Part shown: one piece after another, positions 31,622-41,002 of the stretch | Layout of the letters: every line of letters starts with the position of its first letter | Numbering within the stretch: position 1 is the stretch's first letter | DNA from: Paracoccus sp. R12_2 | GTDB taxonomy: Bacteria; Pseudomonadota; Alphaproteobacteria; Rhodobacterales; Rhodobacteraceae | Reading direction: 5' to 3' | Assembly (NCBI RefSeq): GCF_017744015.1 | Contig: NZ_JAGHRA010000002.1 | Coordinates: 186,001 to 250,000 of the forward strand | DNA: 64,000 nt | Translations under genes and position numbers: made by a program | Notes under the pieces: generated by a model | What the model was told of the DNA's origin: nothing | The model's database searches: none | What the model saw: the letters and a program-made list of their open reading frames with translations, nothing else

Positions 31622-32542
31622 TCAGGCGACGCTTTTCGACGGCCGCGACAAACGCGCCCCGGTCGCACCGCGCGTCAGCCTTGGTGCATCCTCGCCCGGT
31701 GCGGGCAATGCCAGCACCGCGTCGCGCAGGGTCGCAATCGCCTCTTCGCTGCTGCGTGGCAGGGTTGCCGGATCGATCGGCCTGCCGACGCTGACCCGAT
31801 AGGTCTGACCGGCCTTGTTCAGCACCTCGTTGAACAGGGTGACATCCCGCAGCGTCGGGTGGATCGCGTCCAGCAAATAGAACAGCGCGGAGTTGCGCGC
31901 CCGTATCCGCAGCGGAATGACCGGCACGCCGAACTTCCGCGCGATCATCGCCGCGCTGGCCATCCATGGCCGTTCCGTCAATGTCAGTCCGCGCCGCTTG
32001 GCCAGCCGTCCCGAGGGAAAGATCAGGCCGATCCGCCCTGCTTCCAACGCGGTGCGGGTATAATCCATCGTCGCCTTGGTCTTGGCATGGCTGCGCTTTT
32101 CCTGCCGCCACTCGACCCCTGCGATCATATCCTCGACCTGCGGCAGGACGCGGATCATGTCGTGATTGGCATAAATGAACAGATCGTCGCGCATCTGCGC
32201 CAGAACCGCGTGCATCACGATCCCGTCCGCGATGCCGGTGGGATGGTTCGACACGATCAGCGCCGGCCCGGTCGCCGGGATATGTTCGATCCCGGTCACG
32301 CGCACGTCGCGGACGATCAGATCGGTCATCCGGCGCATGATCTCGGGCGCGGGCAGGTCACGGAATTCCGCCCCCAGTTCGATCGTGCGGGGATAGCGCA
32401 GCAACCCCATCATCGCTCGCCGTGCGATCCGGTGATGCAGCCGGTTCGAGTAAAGCCAAGGTGCCCGCTCGGCAATCAGCGGGTCCAGTCTGGCCTGCAT
32501 CTCGGCCCGTGCGTCGGCGTATCGGTCACTCATCTGCAGCAT
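31622..32542 (-). CDS. Phospholipid/glycerol acyltransferase-like protein with atypical motifs
   Basis: A ~306-residue LPLAT-superfamily protein, with no obvious transmembrane helix, that probably acylates a lysophospholipid or related lipid at the inner face of the membrane. The catalytic block reads SNHPTGIADG, so His and Asp are separated by five residues instead of the usual four (HX4D). The substrate block reads IFPSGRLAKRRG instead of FPEGTR. Later MIARKFGVPVIPLRI matches the usual block IV (VPVIPV). The long basic stretch EKRSHAKTKATMDYTRTALE is characteristic of this subgroup. Start is uncertain: ATG at 32542 or 32533, or TTG at 32569. It follows pepN within ~35 bp on the same strand. 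Confidence 0.7.
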   Translation of the reverse strand: MLQMSDRYADARAEMQARLDPLIAERAPWLYSNRLHHRIARRAMMGLLRYPRTIELGAEFRDLPAPEIMRRMTDLIVRDVRVTGIEHIPATGPALIVSNHPTGIADGIVMHAVLAQMRDDLFIYANHDMIRVLPQVEDMIAGVEWRQEKRSHAKTKATMDYTRTALEAGRIGLIFPSGRLAKRRGLTLTERPWMASAAMIARKFGVPVIPLRIRARNSALFYLLDAIHPTLRDVTLFNEVLNKAGQTYRVSVGRPIDPATLPRSSEEAIATLRDAVLALPAPGEDAPRLTRGATGARLSRPSKSVA

Positions 32543-32575
32543 CTTGCATCGCCCCGCGCGCGCCCGCAAGCGCCG

Positions 32576-35170
32576 TCATGAACGCGCTTCTCCGGCGGCA
32601 ATCATCCGCGACACCATCTCGCGAAGGTTGCGGCTGATGCCGTCCATCGCCGCCATTCGCTGCAATGCGGCGTGCGCGTTTTCGCGCCGTCCGGCATCAT
32701 AACGGGGCCATGTCTCGAAGGCGGTCGACATCCGCGCGGCGATCTGCGGGTTCACCTTGTCCATCCGCATCAGCCAGTCGGCGGTGAAGTCATATCCCGA
32801 CCCGTCCGCCGCGTGGAAGCCTGCGTGATTGCCGGCCAGCCCCCCCAGCAGGGCGCGGAATCGGTTGGGGTTCTTCCAGTCGAAATCCTTGCGGGCAGCC
32901 AGACGTTGCGCGATGCCGGTCGCCTGGGCAGGATCGACGACCATCACCTGGACCGAGAACCACTTGTCCATCACCAGCCGGTTTTCGCCGAACTGGTCGT
33001 GCAGGGCTTCAAGCGCGGCCTGACCGCGACCGCGCCGGATCAGGCAGATCAGGGCGGCCATCCGCTCGGTCATGTTGCCGGCCGTGCCGAACAGCACCTC
33101 GGCCCGGTCGCCACGGTCGATCCGGTTCAGCAATCCCAGCGCGGAGATCCGCAACGAGCGCCGCTCGGCCGAGCGGGCATCGGGGGAATATGCCCCGGAA
33201 ACGGCCATGCTGTCGTAAAGATCGGACAACAGATCCGCATGCGCGTCCGCCACGCGGCGGGCAAGATCGTCACGGGCCACGTGGATCGCGTCGGGGTCCG
33301 GGGTCACGCCGTCCGCAGCAAGCCTTGTCGCGATTTCCTCGTCGCCCGGCAGCATCAGGCACAGCGCGCGAAAGGCGGGATCTGCGCCGTCGTCCGCGGC
33401 CAGACGCCCGATCGCATCGACATAGTCGGCGCCAGCCGCCTGTCCCTGCGACAGGCAAACCAGCGCAGACATCGCCAGATCGCGCCCGGCCTCCCATCGC
33501 GCGAACGGATCGGTGTCATGCGCCAGCAGGAAAGCGCGCGTCGCATCGTCGATATTGCGGTCCAGGACCACCGGGGCCGAGAACCCGCGCAGCGCCGAGA
33601 CGACGGGCCGGGCGCCCAGGCCGTCGAAGCTGAAGCTTTGCTGCGCCTCGGTCATTTCCAGCATCCGGGTGGCCTGCACCTCAGCCCCGTTCGGGCTGAT
33701 CAGGCCGACCGCAACCGGGATCACACGCGGCGGTTTGTCGTCCTGACCGGGTGTCGGTGGTGTTCGCTGGGTGAATGTCAGGGTCAGCCGACCGCCCGAC
33801 GCGGCCTCGTCCCAGTCCTCGGCCATGGCAAGGCGCGGCGTGCCGGCGTCGGTGTACCACCGCTTGAACTGGGCCAGATCCCGGCCGGTCGCATCCTCGA
33901 AGACCTTCAGCCAGTCCTCGATGGTCGCGGCTTCGCCGTCATGGCGGTCGAAATACAGATCCAGCGCCCTGGCATAGCCGTCATCGCCGACCAGCCGTTT
34001 CAGCATGCCGATCACCTCGGCGCCCTTCTCATAGACGGTCGCGGTGTAGAAATTGTTGATTTCCTGATAGTTGTCGGGTCGCACCGGATGCGCCAGCGGG
34101 CCCTGATCCTCGCGGAACTGACGGGCCCGCAGGGCGCGCACATCCTCGATCCGCTTGACCGGCGCGCTGCGCATGTCGCTGGTGAACTGCTGATCGCGGA
34201 ACACGGTCAGGCCTTCCTTCAGGCACAGCTGGAACCAGTCGCGGCAGGTGATGCGGTTGCCGGTCCAGTTGTGAAAATACTCGTGCGCGATCACGCTTTC
34301 GATGCGCTCGTAATCGGCATCGGTTGCGGTCTCGGGGGTGGCCAGAACCAGCTTCGAGTTGAAGATGTTCAGGCCCTTGTTTTCCATCGCGCCCATGTTG
34401 AAGTCATCGACCGCGACGATGTTGAACACGTCCAGATCGTATTCGCGGCCATAGACGTCTTCATCCCATTTCATCGACTTGATCAGGGATTCCATGGCAA
34501 ATCCGGCGCGATCCTGATCACCCGGACGGACCCAGACATTCAGATCGACGCGGCGTCCGGACCGGGTGGTGAAGACGTCGCTGACGGCCACCAGGTCACC
34601 TGCGACCAGCGCGAACAGATAGGCCGGTTTCGGCCACGGGTCATGCCATTCGGCGACACCATCGCCCGCGCTGACCGGGTTCCCGTTCGACAACAGGATC
34701 GGCTTGTCAGACCGGATCGTCACGCGGAAAGGCGCCATGACATCAGGGCGATCGGGATAGAAGGTGATGTGTCGGAACCCTTCGGCCTCGCACTGGGTGC
34801 AGAACATGCCGCCCGAAAGATACAGCCCCTCGAACGCGGTGTTGGACGAGGGATCGATGCGCACCTCGGTGGTCAGGCTGAACGGCGCGTCGGGAAGGGC
34901 TGCGGCGGCGATCGTCAGGGTCTCATCGTCGCGGGCGACCAGCGCCGGGTCAGGCACCTTGCCATCGATATGCAGCGACAGCAATTCGACCGCGCCGCCA
35001 CCGTCCAGAACCAGATCCTTGATCCCGTCGCGGGGGCGCATCCTCATCTCGGCGCGGACCTGCGTGGCATCCGGCGCCAGGTCGAAATGCAGACGCGTCT
35101 CTTCGAGAATGAAGGGGAACGGCTGGTAATCGGCAAGATATCGCGTATCCGGGTTGTCGGGCTGGGTCAT
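32576..35170 (-). CDS. pepN: Aminopeptidase N (M1 family zinc peptidase)
   Basis: Removes N-terminal residues from peptides in the cytoplasm, probably feeding on peptides brought in by systems like the Opp importer. It has 864 residues, the size of E. coli PepN. The M1 landmarks are MGAMENKGLNIFNSKLVL (exopeptidase GAMEN), the zinc site AHEYFHNWTGNRITCRDWFQ (HExxH-x18-E with KEGLTVF), and the proton-donor Tyr region NNFYTATVYEKGAEV. The C-terminal half is the helical PepN domain. The ATG at 35170 fits the conserved N-terminus TRYLADYQPFPF; the longer open frame is spurious. Confidence 0.96.
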   Translation of the reverse strand: MTQPDNPDTRYLADYQPFPFILEETRLHFDLAPDATQVRAEMRMRPRDGIKDLVLDGGGAVELLSLHIDGKVPDPALVARDDETLTIAAAALPDAPFSLTTEVRIDPSSNTAFEGLYLSGGMFCTQCEAEGFRHITFYPDRPDVMAPFRVTIRSDKPILLSNGNPVSAGDGVAEWHDPWPKPAYLFALVAGDLVAVSDVFTTRSGRRVDLNVWVRPGDQDRAGFAMESLIKSMKWDEDVYGREYDLDVFNIVAVDDFNMGAMENKGLNIFNSKLVLATPETATDADYERIESVIAHEYFHNWTGNRITCRDWFQLCLKEGLTVFRDQQFTSDMRSAPVKRIEDVRALRARQFREDQGPLAHPVRPDNYQEINNFYTATVYEKGAEVIGMLKRLVGDDGYARALDLYFDRHDGEAATIEDWLKVFEDATGRDLAQFKRWYTDAGTPRLAMAEDWDEAASGGRLTLTFTQRTPPTPGQDDKPPRVIPVAVGLISPNGAEVQATRMLEMTEAQQSFSFDGLGARPVVSALRGFSAPVVLDRNIDDATRAFLLAHDTDPFARWEAGRDLAMSALVCLSQGQAAGADYVDAIGRLAADDGADPAFRALCLMLPGDEEIATRLAADGVTPDPDAIHVARDDLARRVADAHADLLSDLYDSMAVSGAYSPDARSAERRSLRISALGLLNRIDRGDRAEVLFGTAGNMTERMAALICLIRRGRGQAALEALHDQFGENRLVMDKWFSVQVMVVDPAQATGIAQRLAARKDFDWKNPNRFRALLGGLAGNHAGFHAADGSGYDFTADWLMRMDKVNPQIAARMSTAFETWPRYDAGRRENAHAALQRMAAMDGISRNLREMVSRMIAAGEARS

Positions 35171-35354
35171 GGCGCTCTCCGGCTGAAAAACCTGTGCGGC
35201 AGGCGGAACCTGTTCGTCTTTGCCTGTGTTAGTCGGCTGAAAGCCGGGTCGCAAGACAGGCCGCGTTCGCCTATCCGATTGACAGGCGCGGGCGGCTGGA
35301 CCACAGGGTAGCGACGCTAATCCGGTGTTCTGACAGTCATAATGGAGGCCAGTG

Positions 35355-36089
35355 ATGACCTACGACCCCAACGATCCCAAGCGCACCAATCCGGTGGACA
35401 GCGATCCGGCGACCCCGAAGGAAGCCTATGTCGAGCCGGTCGAACGCCGCTCGTCGCCGCTGCCGCTGATCATCGGCGTGCTTCTGGCCTTGGCGCTGGC
35501 ATATTTCGTGCTGCAGCGTTTCATGACCGATGATACCGTCGCGGTTGAGGGTGACACCACCACCGTCACGACCACGGAAGAGGCGCCTGCAGACGCGACC
35601 GTCGGCGACGAAGCCGCCGTCGAAGTCGAAGACGCCGCCGATGATGCCGAGGCTGCTGCCGAAAACGCCGCCGCCGACGCCGAAGCCGCAGCGGACGAAG
35701 CTGCATCCGAGGCCGAGACCGCCGCTGACAACGCTGCGACCGCGACCGAGAACGCTGCCGAGGATGCTGCCGAAGGTGCCGAGAACATGGCGGACGACGC
35801 AGCCACAGCGACAGAAGACGCTGCGGGCGACGCTGCCAGTGCGGCCGAGAACGCGGCTGACAACGCTGCAACTGCTGCCGATAACGCCGCCGACGCGGCT
35901 GGTGAGGCGCTGGACAACGCTGGTGAAGCCGCGTCTGAAGCCGCTTCGGATGCTGCAACCGCCGCCGAGAACGCCGCACAGGACGCCGGCGATGCTCTGG
36001 ACGACGCCATCTCGGTGGAAGAAGAGCCTGCAGTCACCGACGACGCGACGACCACCGAAACCCCGGCGGAAACGACCAACACCAACTAA
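35355..36089 (+). CDS. Single-pass membrane protein with long Ala/Asp/Glu-rich repeat domain
   Basis: A 244-residue protein. Residues 1–33 are hydrophilic and Pro-rich (TYDPNDPKRTNPVDSDP), 34–54 form one transmembrane helix (LPLIIGVLLALALAYFVLQ), and a Thr/Val linker follows. Then ~150 residues are almost only Ala, Asp, Glu, Asn and Thr in loose repeats such as AAENAADNAATAADNAADA, and a Thr-rich end (ETPAETTNTN) closes the chain. The repeat region is highly acidic and should be helical or disordered, outside the inner membrane. GGAGG precedes the ATG. No function can be assigned; similar Ala-rich helices occur in LEA-like stress proteins and coiled-coil envelope spacers. It is monocistronic and divergent from pepN. 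Confidence 0.75.
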   Translation: MTYDPNDPKRTNPVDSDPATPKEAYVEPVERRSSPLPLIIGVLLALALAYFVLQRFMTDDTVAVEGDTTTVTTTEEAPADATVGDEAAVEVEDAADDAEAAAENAAADAEAAADEAASEAETAADNAATATENAAEDAAEGAENMADDAATATEDAAGDAASAAENAADNAATAADNAADAAGEALDNAGEAASEAASDAATAAENAAQDAGDALDDAISVEEEPAVTDDATTTETPAETTNTN

Positions 36090-36110
36090 AGTCTCGGATT
36101 TGCCGAGACT
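36090..36110 (+). terminator. First hairpin after the Ala-rich membrane-protein gene
   Basis: AGTCTCGG/CCGAGACT, 8 bp with a 5-base loop, beginning right after the stop codon; the main terminator follows at 36121. Confidence 0.5.
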
Positions 36111-36120
36111 TGAGAACGAG

Positions 36121-36152
36121 GGCCGCGCGTTTCGAACGCGCGGCCTTTTTTA
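36121..36152 (+). terminator. Rho-independent terminator
   Basis: An 11-bp perfect stem GGCCGCGCGTT/AACGCGCGGCC with a 3-base loop, followed by TTTTTTAT. It ends the Ala-rich membrane-protein transcript. Confidence 0.93.
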
Positions 36153-36321
36153 TCAACACCTTGACGGATGAATATTCGACGGCAGCCGACATCGGACCAC
36201 GTTTCTCGTGCCGATCTGCGGTCGGGACCGTGGGTCGGACGAATCGCGGCCTTGTGATTGTTTGCGACGCGATGCTATGCAGACGCGACTGCGAACTGGG
36301 ATATCGGGGGGCTTGAACGCC

Positions 36322-37896
36322 ATGAAGATTGGCGCTTTGAAGGAGAGTTTCGAAGGCGAGGCACGGGTGGCGATCACGCCGGCATCTACCGCGCATCTTC
36401 AGAAACTGGGGCACGAGGTCTTCGTCGAAAGCGGCGCAGGCGAAGCGGCCGGATTTTCGGATGACGATTATCGCAAGGCCGGTGCAACGGTTGCCGAAAC
36501 GGCGGGCGCGCTGATCGAGGCGGTGGATGTCGTGGCCAAGGTGCGCCAGCCATCCGAGTCCGAGATAGGTGAGATGCGCGAAGGTCAGACACTGATCTCG
36601 TTCTTCTATCCTGCTCAGAACGCCGAACTGCTGGAAAAGGCCAAGCAGCAGGGCATCACGGCGATCGCGATGGACATGGTGCCGCGGATCAGCCGCGCGC
36701 AGAAGATGGACGCCCTGTCCTCGATGGCCAATATCGCGGGCTATCGTTCGGTGATCGAGGCCGCGAACAATTTCGGTCGATTCTTTACCGGTCAGGTGAC
36801 GGCGGCGGGCAAGGTTCCGCCGGCCAAGATCCTGGTGGTCGGCGCGGGTGTGGCGGGTCTGGCCGCCATCGGCACCGCGACCAGCCTTGGCGCGCAAGTC
36901 TACGCCTTCGACGTCCGCCCAGAAGTGGCCGAACAGATCGAGTCCATGGGTGCCGAGTTCGTCTATCTCGATTTCGAGGAACAGACCAAGGACGGTGCCG
37001 AGACGGGCGGTTATGCCGCGCCATCCAGCCCCGAATTCCGCGAAGCACAGCTGAAGAAGTTCCGCGAGCTGGCCCCGGACATGGACGTGGTCATCACCAC
37101 CGCCCTGATCCCCGGCCGCGACGCGCCGGTGCTGTGGACCAAGGACATGGTCGAGGCGATGAAGAAGGGCAGCGTCATCGTCGATCTGGCCGCCGAAAAG
37201 GGCGGCAACTGCGAACTGACCGTCGCCGACCAACGCGTCGTGACCGACAATGGCGTGGTCGTCATCGGCTATACGGATTTCGCCAGCCGCATGGGCGCCC
37301 AGTCCTCCGAGCTGTATGGCAACAATGTCCGTCACTTCATGGCGGACCTGACGCCGAAGAAAGACGGCGTGATCGACCACAACATGGATGACGATGTGAT
37401 CCGCGGCGCCACCGTGGCGCATGATCACGACATCACCTTTCCGCCGCCAAAGCCCAAGGTCGCGGCGATCGCGGCACAGAAGCCGAAGGAAAAGAAGAAG
37501 GAACTGACGCCCGAAGAACGCCGGGCGCAGGAAATCGCAGCCTTCAAGGCTGAAACCAAGTCACAGGTTACCCTGCTTGCGGCAGGGGCGATCCTGGTGC
37601 TGCTGGTCGGGCTTGTCGCACCTGCCAGCTTCATGTCGCACTTCATCGTCTTCGTGCTGGCCTGTTTCGTGGGCTTCCGTGTGATCTGGAACGTCGCCCA
37701 TTCGCTGCACACGCCGCTGATGGCGATTACCAACGCGATCAGTTCGATCATCATTCTTGGCGCGCTGATGCAGATCGGCTCGGGCTCGGCCTGGGTTCTG
37801 ATCCTTGCGGCACTGGCGGTGCTGATGGCGGGCGTCAACATTTTCGGCGGCTTCCTGGTGACGCGCCGGATGCTGGCCATGTTCCAGAAGTCGTAA
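36322..37896 (+). CDS. pntA: NAD(P) transhydrogenase subunit alpha
   Basis: Proton-translocating transhydrogenase (NADH + NADP+ to NAD+ + NADPH), a main NADPH source. Its 524 residues carry the NAD(H)-binding domain I ([81 protein letters not shown]). A Lys/Glu-rich linker ([18 protein letters not shown]) leads into domain II with about four membrane helices (from ~residue 410). It is the undivided PntA form, not the split PntAA/PntAB found in some alphaproteobacteria. The ATG at 36322 matches the family start. pntB follows after 12 bp. Confidence 0.95.
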   Translation: MKIGALKESFEGEARVAITPASTAHLQKLGHEVFVESGAGEAAGFSDDDYRKAGATVAETAGALIEAVDVVAKVRQPSESEIGEMREGQTLISFFYPAQNAELLEKAKQQGITAIAMDMVPRISRAQKMDALSSMANIAGYRSVIEAANNFGRFFTGQVTAAGKVPPAKILVVGAGVAGLAAIGTATSLGAQVYAFDVRPEVAEQIESMGAEFVYLDFEEQTKDGAETGGYAAPSSPEFREAQLKKFRELAPDMDVVITTALIPGRDAPVLWTKDMVEAMKKGSVIVDLAAEKGGNCELTVADQRVVTDNGVVVIGYTDFASRMGAQSSELYGNNVRHFMADLTPKKDGVIDHNMDDDVIRGATVAHDHDITFPPPKPKVAAIAAQKPKEKKKELTPEERRAQEIAAFKAETKSQVTLLAAGAILVLLVGLVAPASFMSHFIVFVLACFVGFRVIWNVAHSLHTPLMAITNAISSIIILGALMQIGSGSAWVLILAALAVLMAGVNIFGGFLVTRRMLAMFQKS

Positions 37897-37908
37897 GGGA
37901 GAGGGCAT

Positions 37909-39351
37909 ATGGAATACGGATTTACCACTGCCGCCTATGTGGTCGCAGCGATCCTGTTCATCCTCTCGCTTGGGGGGCTGTCGGGTCAGGAAAGCGCGAA
38001 ACGGGCGATCTGGTATGGCATTGTCGGCATGGGGCTGGCCGTTCTGGCGACGCTGTTCGGACCGGGTGCGGGCAACTGGCTGCTGTCGGTCATCATGATC
38101 GCCATCGGCGGCGGCGTCGGCTGGGTCGTGGCAAAACGCGTCCAGATGACCGAGATGCCGCAGCTGGTCGCCGCAATGCACAGCCTGGTCGGTTTGGCCG
38201 CTGTCTTCGTGGGCTTCAACGCACAGATCGAACTGGCCCGCGTCCTGCGCCTGAAGGCCGAGAACGCGGCGCATGAATTTCAGGGTTTCGCGGCGGTCCT
38301 GGCGCACAAGACCCCGGCTGAGATCGGCATGCTGAAGATCGAGGTGTTCCTGGGCATCTTCATCGGTGCCGTGACCTTCACCGGATCGGTGGTGGCGTTC
38401 GGCAAGCTGGCCGGCAAGGTCGACGGCAAGCCGAAGAAACTGCCCGGCGGACACATGCTGAATGCCGGCGCGGTCGGTCTGTCGCTGCTGCTTGGCATTC
38501 TGTATTGCACCGGCGTCGGGCCGGGCGTGTTCTGGCTGATGCTGATTGCGCTGCTGGCGTTCTTCGTCGGCTATCACCTGATCATGGGGATCGGCGGCGC
38601 CGACATGCCCGTGGTCGTATCGATGCTGAACAGCTATTCTGGCTGGGCCGCCGCCGCCATCGGCTTTACCCTTGGCAACGATCTGCTGATCGTCACCGGG
38701 GCGCTGGTCGGTTCGTCGGGTGCGATCCTGTCCTACATCATGTGCAAGGCGATGAACCGGCATTTTGTCAGCGTCATCCTTGGCGGTTTCGGGGGCGATA
38801 CCGGACCCGCAGCCGAGATCGAGGGCGAACAGATCGCCATCGACGCGGACGGCGTGGCGTCGGCGCTGAACGATGCCGACAGCGTCGTGATCGTTCCGGG
38901 CTATGGCATGGCCGTGGCGCAGGCGCAGTCGGCAGTCAGCGAACTGACCCGCAAGCTGCGTGCTGCCGGCAAGGAGGTGCGCTTCGCCATTCATCCGGTG
39001 GCAGGCCGTCTGCCGGGCCACATGAACGTGCTGCTGGCCGAGGCGAAGGTGCCGTATGACATCGTTCTGGAAATGGACGAGATCAACGATGACTTCCCGA
39101 ATACCGATGTGGTCATCATCATCGGATCGAACGACATCGTGAACCCGGCCGCGCAAGACGACCCCAACAGCCCGATCGCCGGCATGCCGGTTCTGGAAGT
39201 CTGGAAGGCCAAGCAGGTCTTTGTCAGCAAGCGCGGGCAGGGCACCGGCTATTCGGGCATCGAGAACCCGCTGTTCTTCAAGGAGAACACCCGGATGTTC
39301 TACGGCGATGCCAAGGACAGCGTGAACAAGCTGCTGCCGCTGCTGGATTGA
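37909..39351 (+). CDS. pntB: NAD(P) transhydrogenase subunit beta
   Basis: The 480-residue partner of PntA: about eight or nine membrane helices (residues ~1–260, including [20 protein letters not shown]) and the NADP(H)-binding domain III, with [49 protein letters not shown], and the C-terminal [24 protein letters not shown] precedes the ATG. Ends the pntAB operon with a hairpin. Confidence 0.96.
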   Translation: MEYGFTTAAYVVAAILFILSLGGLSGQESAKRAIWYGIVGMGLAVLATLFGPGAGNWLLSVIMIAIGGGVGWVVAKRVQMTEMPQLVAAMHSLVGLAAVFVGFNAQIELARVLRLKAENAAHEFQGFAAVLAHKTPAEIGMLKIEVFLGIFIGAVTFTGSVVAFGKLAGKVDGKPKKLPGGHMLNAGAVGLSLLLGILYCTGVGPGVFWLMLIALLAFFVGYHLIMGIGGADMPVVVSMLNSYSGWAAAAIGFTLGNDLLIVTGALVGSSGAILSYIMCKAMNRHFVSVILGGFGGDTGPAAEIEGEQIAIDADGVASALNDADSVVIVPGYGMAVAQAQSAVSELTRKLRAAGKEVRFAIHPVAGRLPGHMNVLLAEAKVPYDIVLEMDEINDDFPNTDVVIIIGSNDIVNPAAQDDPNSPIAGMPVLEVWKAKQVFVSKRGQGTGYSGIENPLFFKENTRMFYGDAKDSVNKLLPLLD

Positions 39352-39356
39352 GCAAA

Positions 39357-39384
39357 GAAAGGGGCGCCTGCGGGTGCCCCTTTC
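39357..39384 (+). terminator. Terminator after pntB
   Basis: GAAAGGGGC/GCCCCTTTC extended inward by a G·T and two G–C pairs (12 bp) with a 4-base loop, 5 bp after the stop; TTTC lies in the 3' arm. Confidence 0.75.
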
Positions 39385-39527
39385 CTGTTCCAGATCGATT
39401 CGTGCATGGCTTGCCCGCCATCCGGGCAATGCGACTAGCAAGAAATCGTAAATACTGTATCAACGAATTCCGCAGCCTTCACTTTGCCAACAGGCTTGCG
39501 TCGCTGCCTTTCCCCGCGCTGAGATGA

Positions 39528-39541
39528 AATTGTTAACAATT
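39528..39541. promoter_or_regulatory. Perfect 14-bp palindrome in front of the NCS1 permease gene
   Basis: AATTGTTAACAATT is fully self-complementary and lies 16 bp before the ATG at 39558, just upstream of the CAGGGGCGG ribosome-binding site. In a region otherwise rich in GC this is a good operator candidate; repressor binding here would block initiation or early elongation. The regulator is unknown. Confidence 0.45.
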
Positions 39542-39557
39542 CAGCAGGGGCGGAAAA

Positions 39558-40991
39558 ATGAATCACGCGGATTATGTTCATATCAGCGGCGGCGATCCGT
39601 CGCTGTATAACGAGGATCTTGCGCCAGTCCCGCACGAGCGGCGAAACTGGGGCAGTTTCGAGATCTTCAATGTCTGGAACAACGATATTCAAAGCCTGTT
39701 CGGCTATACGCTGGCGGCGTCGCTGTTCCTGTCATACGGGCTGAATGGCTGGCTGACCTTCGCCGCAATCGTGGTGGCCGGGCTTCTGGTGATGTGGCTG
39801 GTGAACCTGTCGGGGCGCCCGTCTGTCCGTTACGGCATTCCATATGCGGTCATGGCGCGTTCGGCGATGGGGGTGAAGGGCGCGCGGTTTCCCGCACTTG
39901 TGCGCGGGATCGTCGCGATCTTCTGGTATGGTGTGCAGACCTATTTCGCCTCGACCGCCGTTGCGCTGGCAATCCATGCGCTGTTCGGGATCGAACATGG
40001 GGCAGGGGGCTTTCTGGGCCTGACCGGTATCGACTGGATCGCCTATGTCATCGTCGCGGGCTTCCAGATCGGGCTGTTCCTGATGGGCATCGAATGGGTC
40101 GGCAAGTTCCTGAACTGGGCCGGTCCCTTCGTTTATGTGGTGATGATCTCGCTGGCGCTGATGATCTGGTGGAAGGCCGGCAACGGTATCTTCTCTGAGA
40201 TCGGGGTGATCTTCCAGGGCGACGACACCGAAGGTCAGGTCATTTCGGGATTTGTCGCGGTTGTCGGCACGATGGTCGCCTATTTCGCCGCAGTGGTCAT
40301 CAACTTCGGCGATTTCTCGCGCTTCGTGAAGACCGAAGGGCAGATGCGGGCCGGCAACTTCTGGGGACTGCCGGTGTCGATGGCGTTCTTCAGCTTCATC
40401 GCGCTGTTCATCACCGCAGGCGCGGTCGTGCTGTTCGGTGAGCGGCTGACCGATCCCACAGCGATCGTCGAACGGGTGGACAGCCTTGCGCTGACGCTGA
40501 TTGCGGCGGTGACATTCTTCGCCGCGACCGTCGGGATCAACCTGGTCGCCAACTTCATCCCGGCGGCCTATGACATCGCGAACATGTCGCCCTCGACCAT
40601 CAGCGCCCGGACCGGCGGCATCATCACGGCTGCCATCGCCTTCGTGATCGGCGCATTGTGGGTGTCTCTGATCTCGACCATCGGGATCGCGGGGTTCGTG
40701 GACACGCTGGGGGCAATCCTGGCGCCGCTCTACGGGATCCTGATCGCGGACTACTATGTGGTTCAGAAGCGACACTTGGTCATAGATCAGCTTTTCACCG
40801 AAGACCCGGCGGGCCGGTATTACTATGATGGCGGCTGGAACATGCGCGCGATCGCAGCGGTCGGGCTTGCGGCCCTGTTCTCGATCGGGACTGTCTGGCT
40901 TCCGGCACTGCAGGCCCTGTCGGGCTTTGGCTGGCTGATCGGCGCGGTTCTGGGCGGGGTGCTGTACATCGTGCTGTGCGGCAGAAGATAA
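39558..40991 (+). CDS. NCS1-family nucleobase:cation symporter (cytosine/allantoin permease type)
   Basis: A 477-residue, ~12-helix transporter. The N-terminal LYNEDLAPVPHERRNWGSFEIFNVW and WNNDIQSLFGYTLA segments are typical NCS1 signatures, followed by GIPYAVMARSAMGVKGARFPALVRG and a FADYYVV-like C-terminal loop (GILIADYYVVQKRHL). It would import a purine/pyrimidine base, hydantoin or allantoin with Na+ or H+. No nucleobase-catabolic gene is adjacent, so the substrate is open. The next gene starts 11 bp downstream and is probably co-transcribed. A perfect palindrome sits in its leader. Confidence 0.88.
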   Translation: MNHADYVHISGGDPSLYNEDLAPVPHERRNWGSFEIFNVWNNDIQSLFGYTLAASLFLSYGLNGWLTFAAIVVAGLLVMWLVNLSGRPSVRYGIPYAVMARSAMGVKGARFPALVRGIVAIFWYGVQTYFASTAVALAIHALFGIEHGAGGFLGLTGIDWIAYVIVAGFQIGLFLMGIEWVGKFLNWAGPFVYVVMISLALMIWWKAGNGIFSEIGVIFQGDDTEGQVISGFVAVVGTMVAYFAAVVINFGDFSRFVKTEGQMRAGNFWGLPVSMAFFSFIALFITAGAVVLFGERLTDPTAIVERVDSLALTLIAAVTFFAATVGINLVANFIPAAYDIANMSPSTISARTGGIITAAIAFVIGALWVSLISTIGIAGFVDTLGAILAPLYGILIADYYVVQKRHLVIDQLFTEDPAGRYYYDGGWNMRAIAAVGLAALFSIGTVWLPALQALSGFGWLIGAVLGGVLYIVLCGRR

Positions 40992-41002
40992 AGGAGACAG
41001 GC

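Noticed and set aside
32672..35311. An 879-codon frame antisense to pepN, and similar long frames antisense to pntB (37561–39441) and to the TAXI-TRAP genes (47334–49361)
   Set aside because: Same GC-bias effect; no ribosome-binding site or domain resemblance, and the sense genes are clear.
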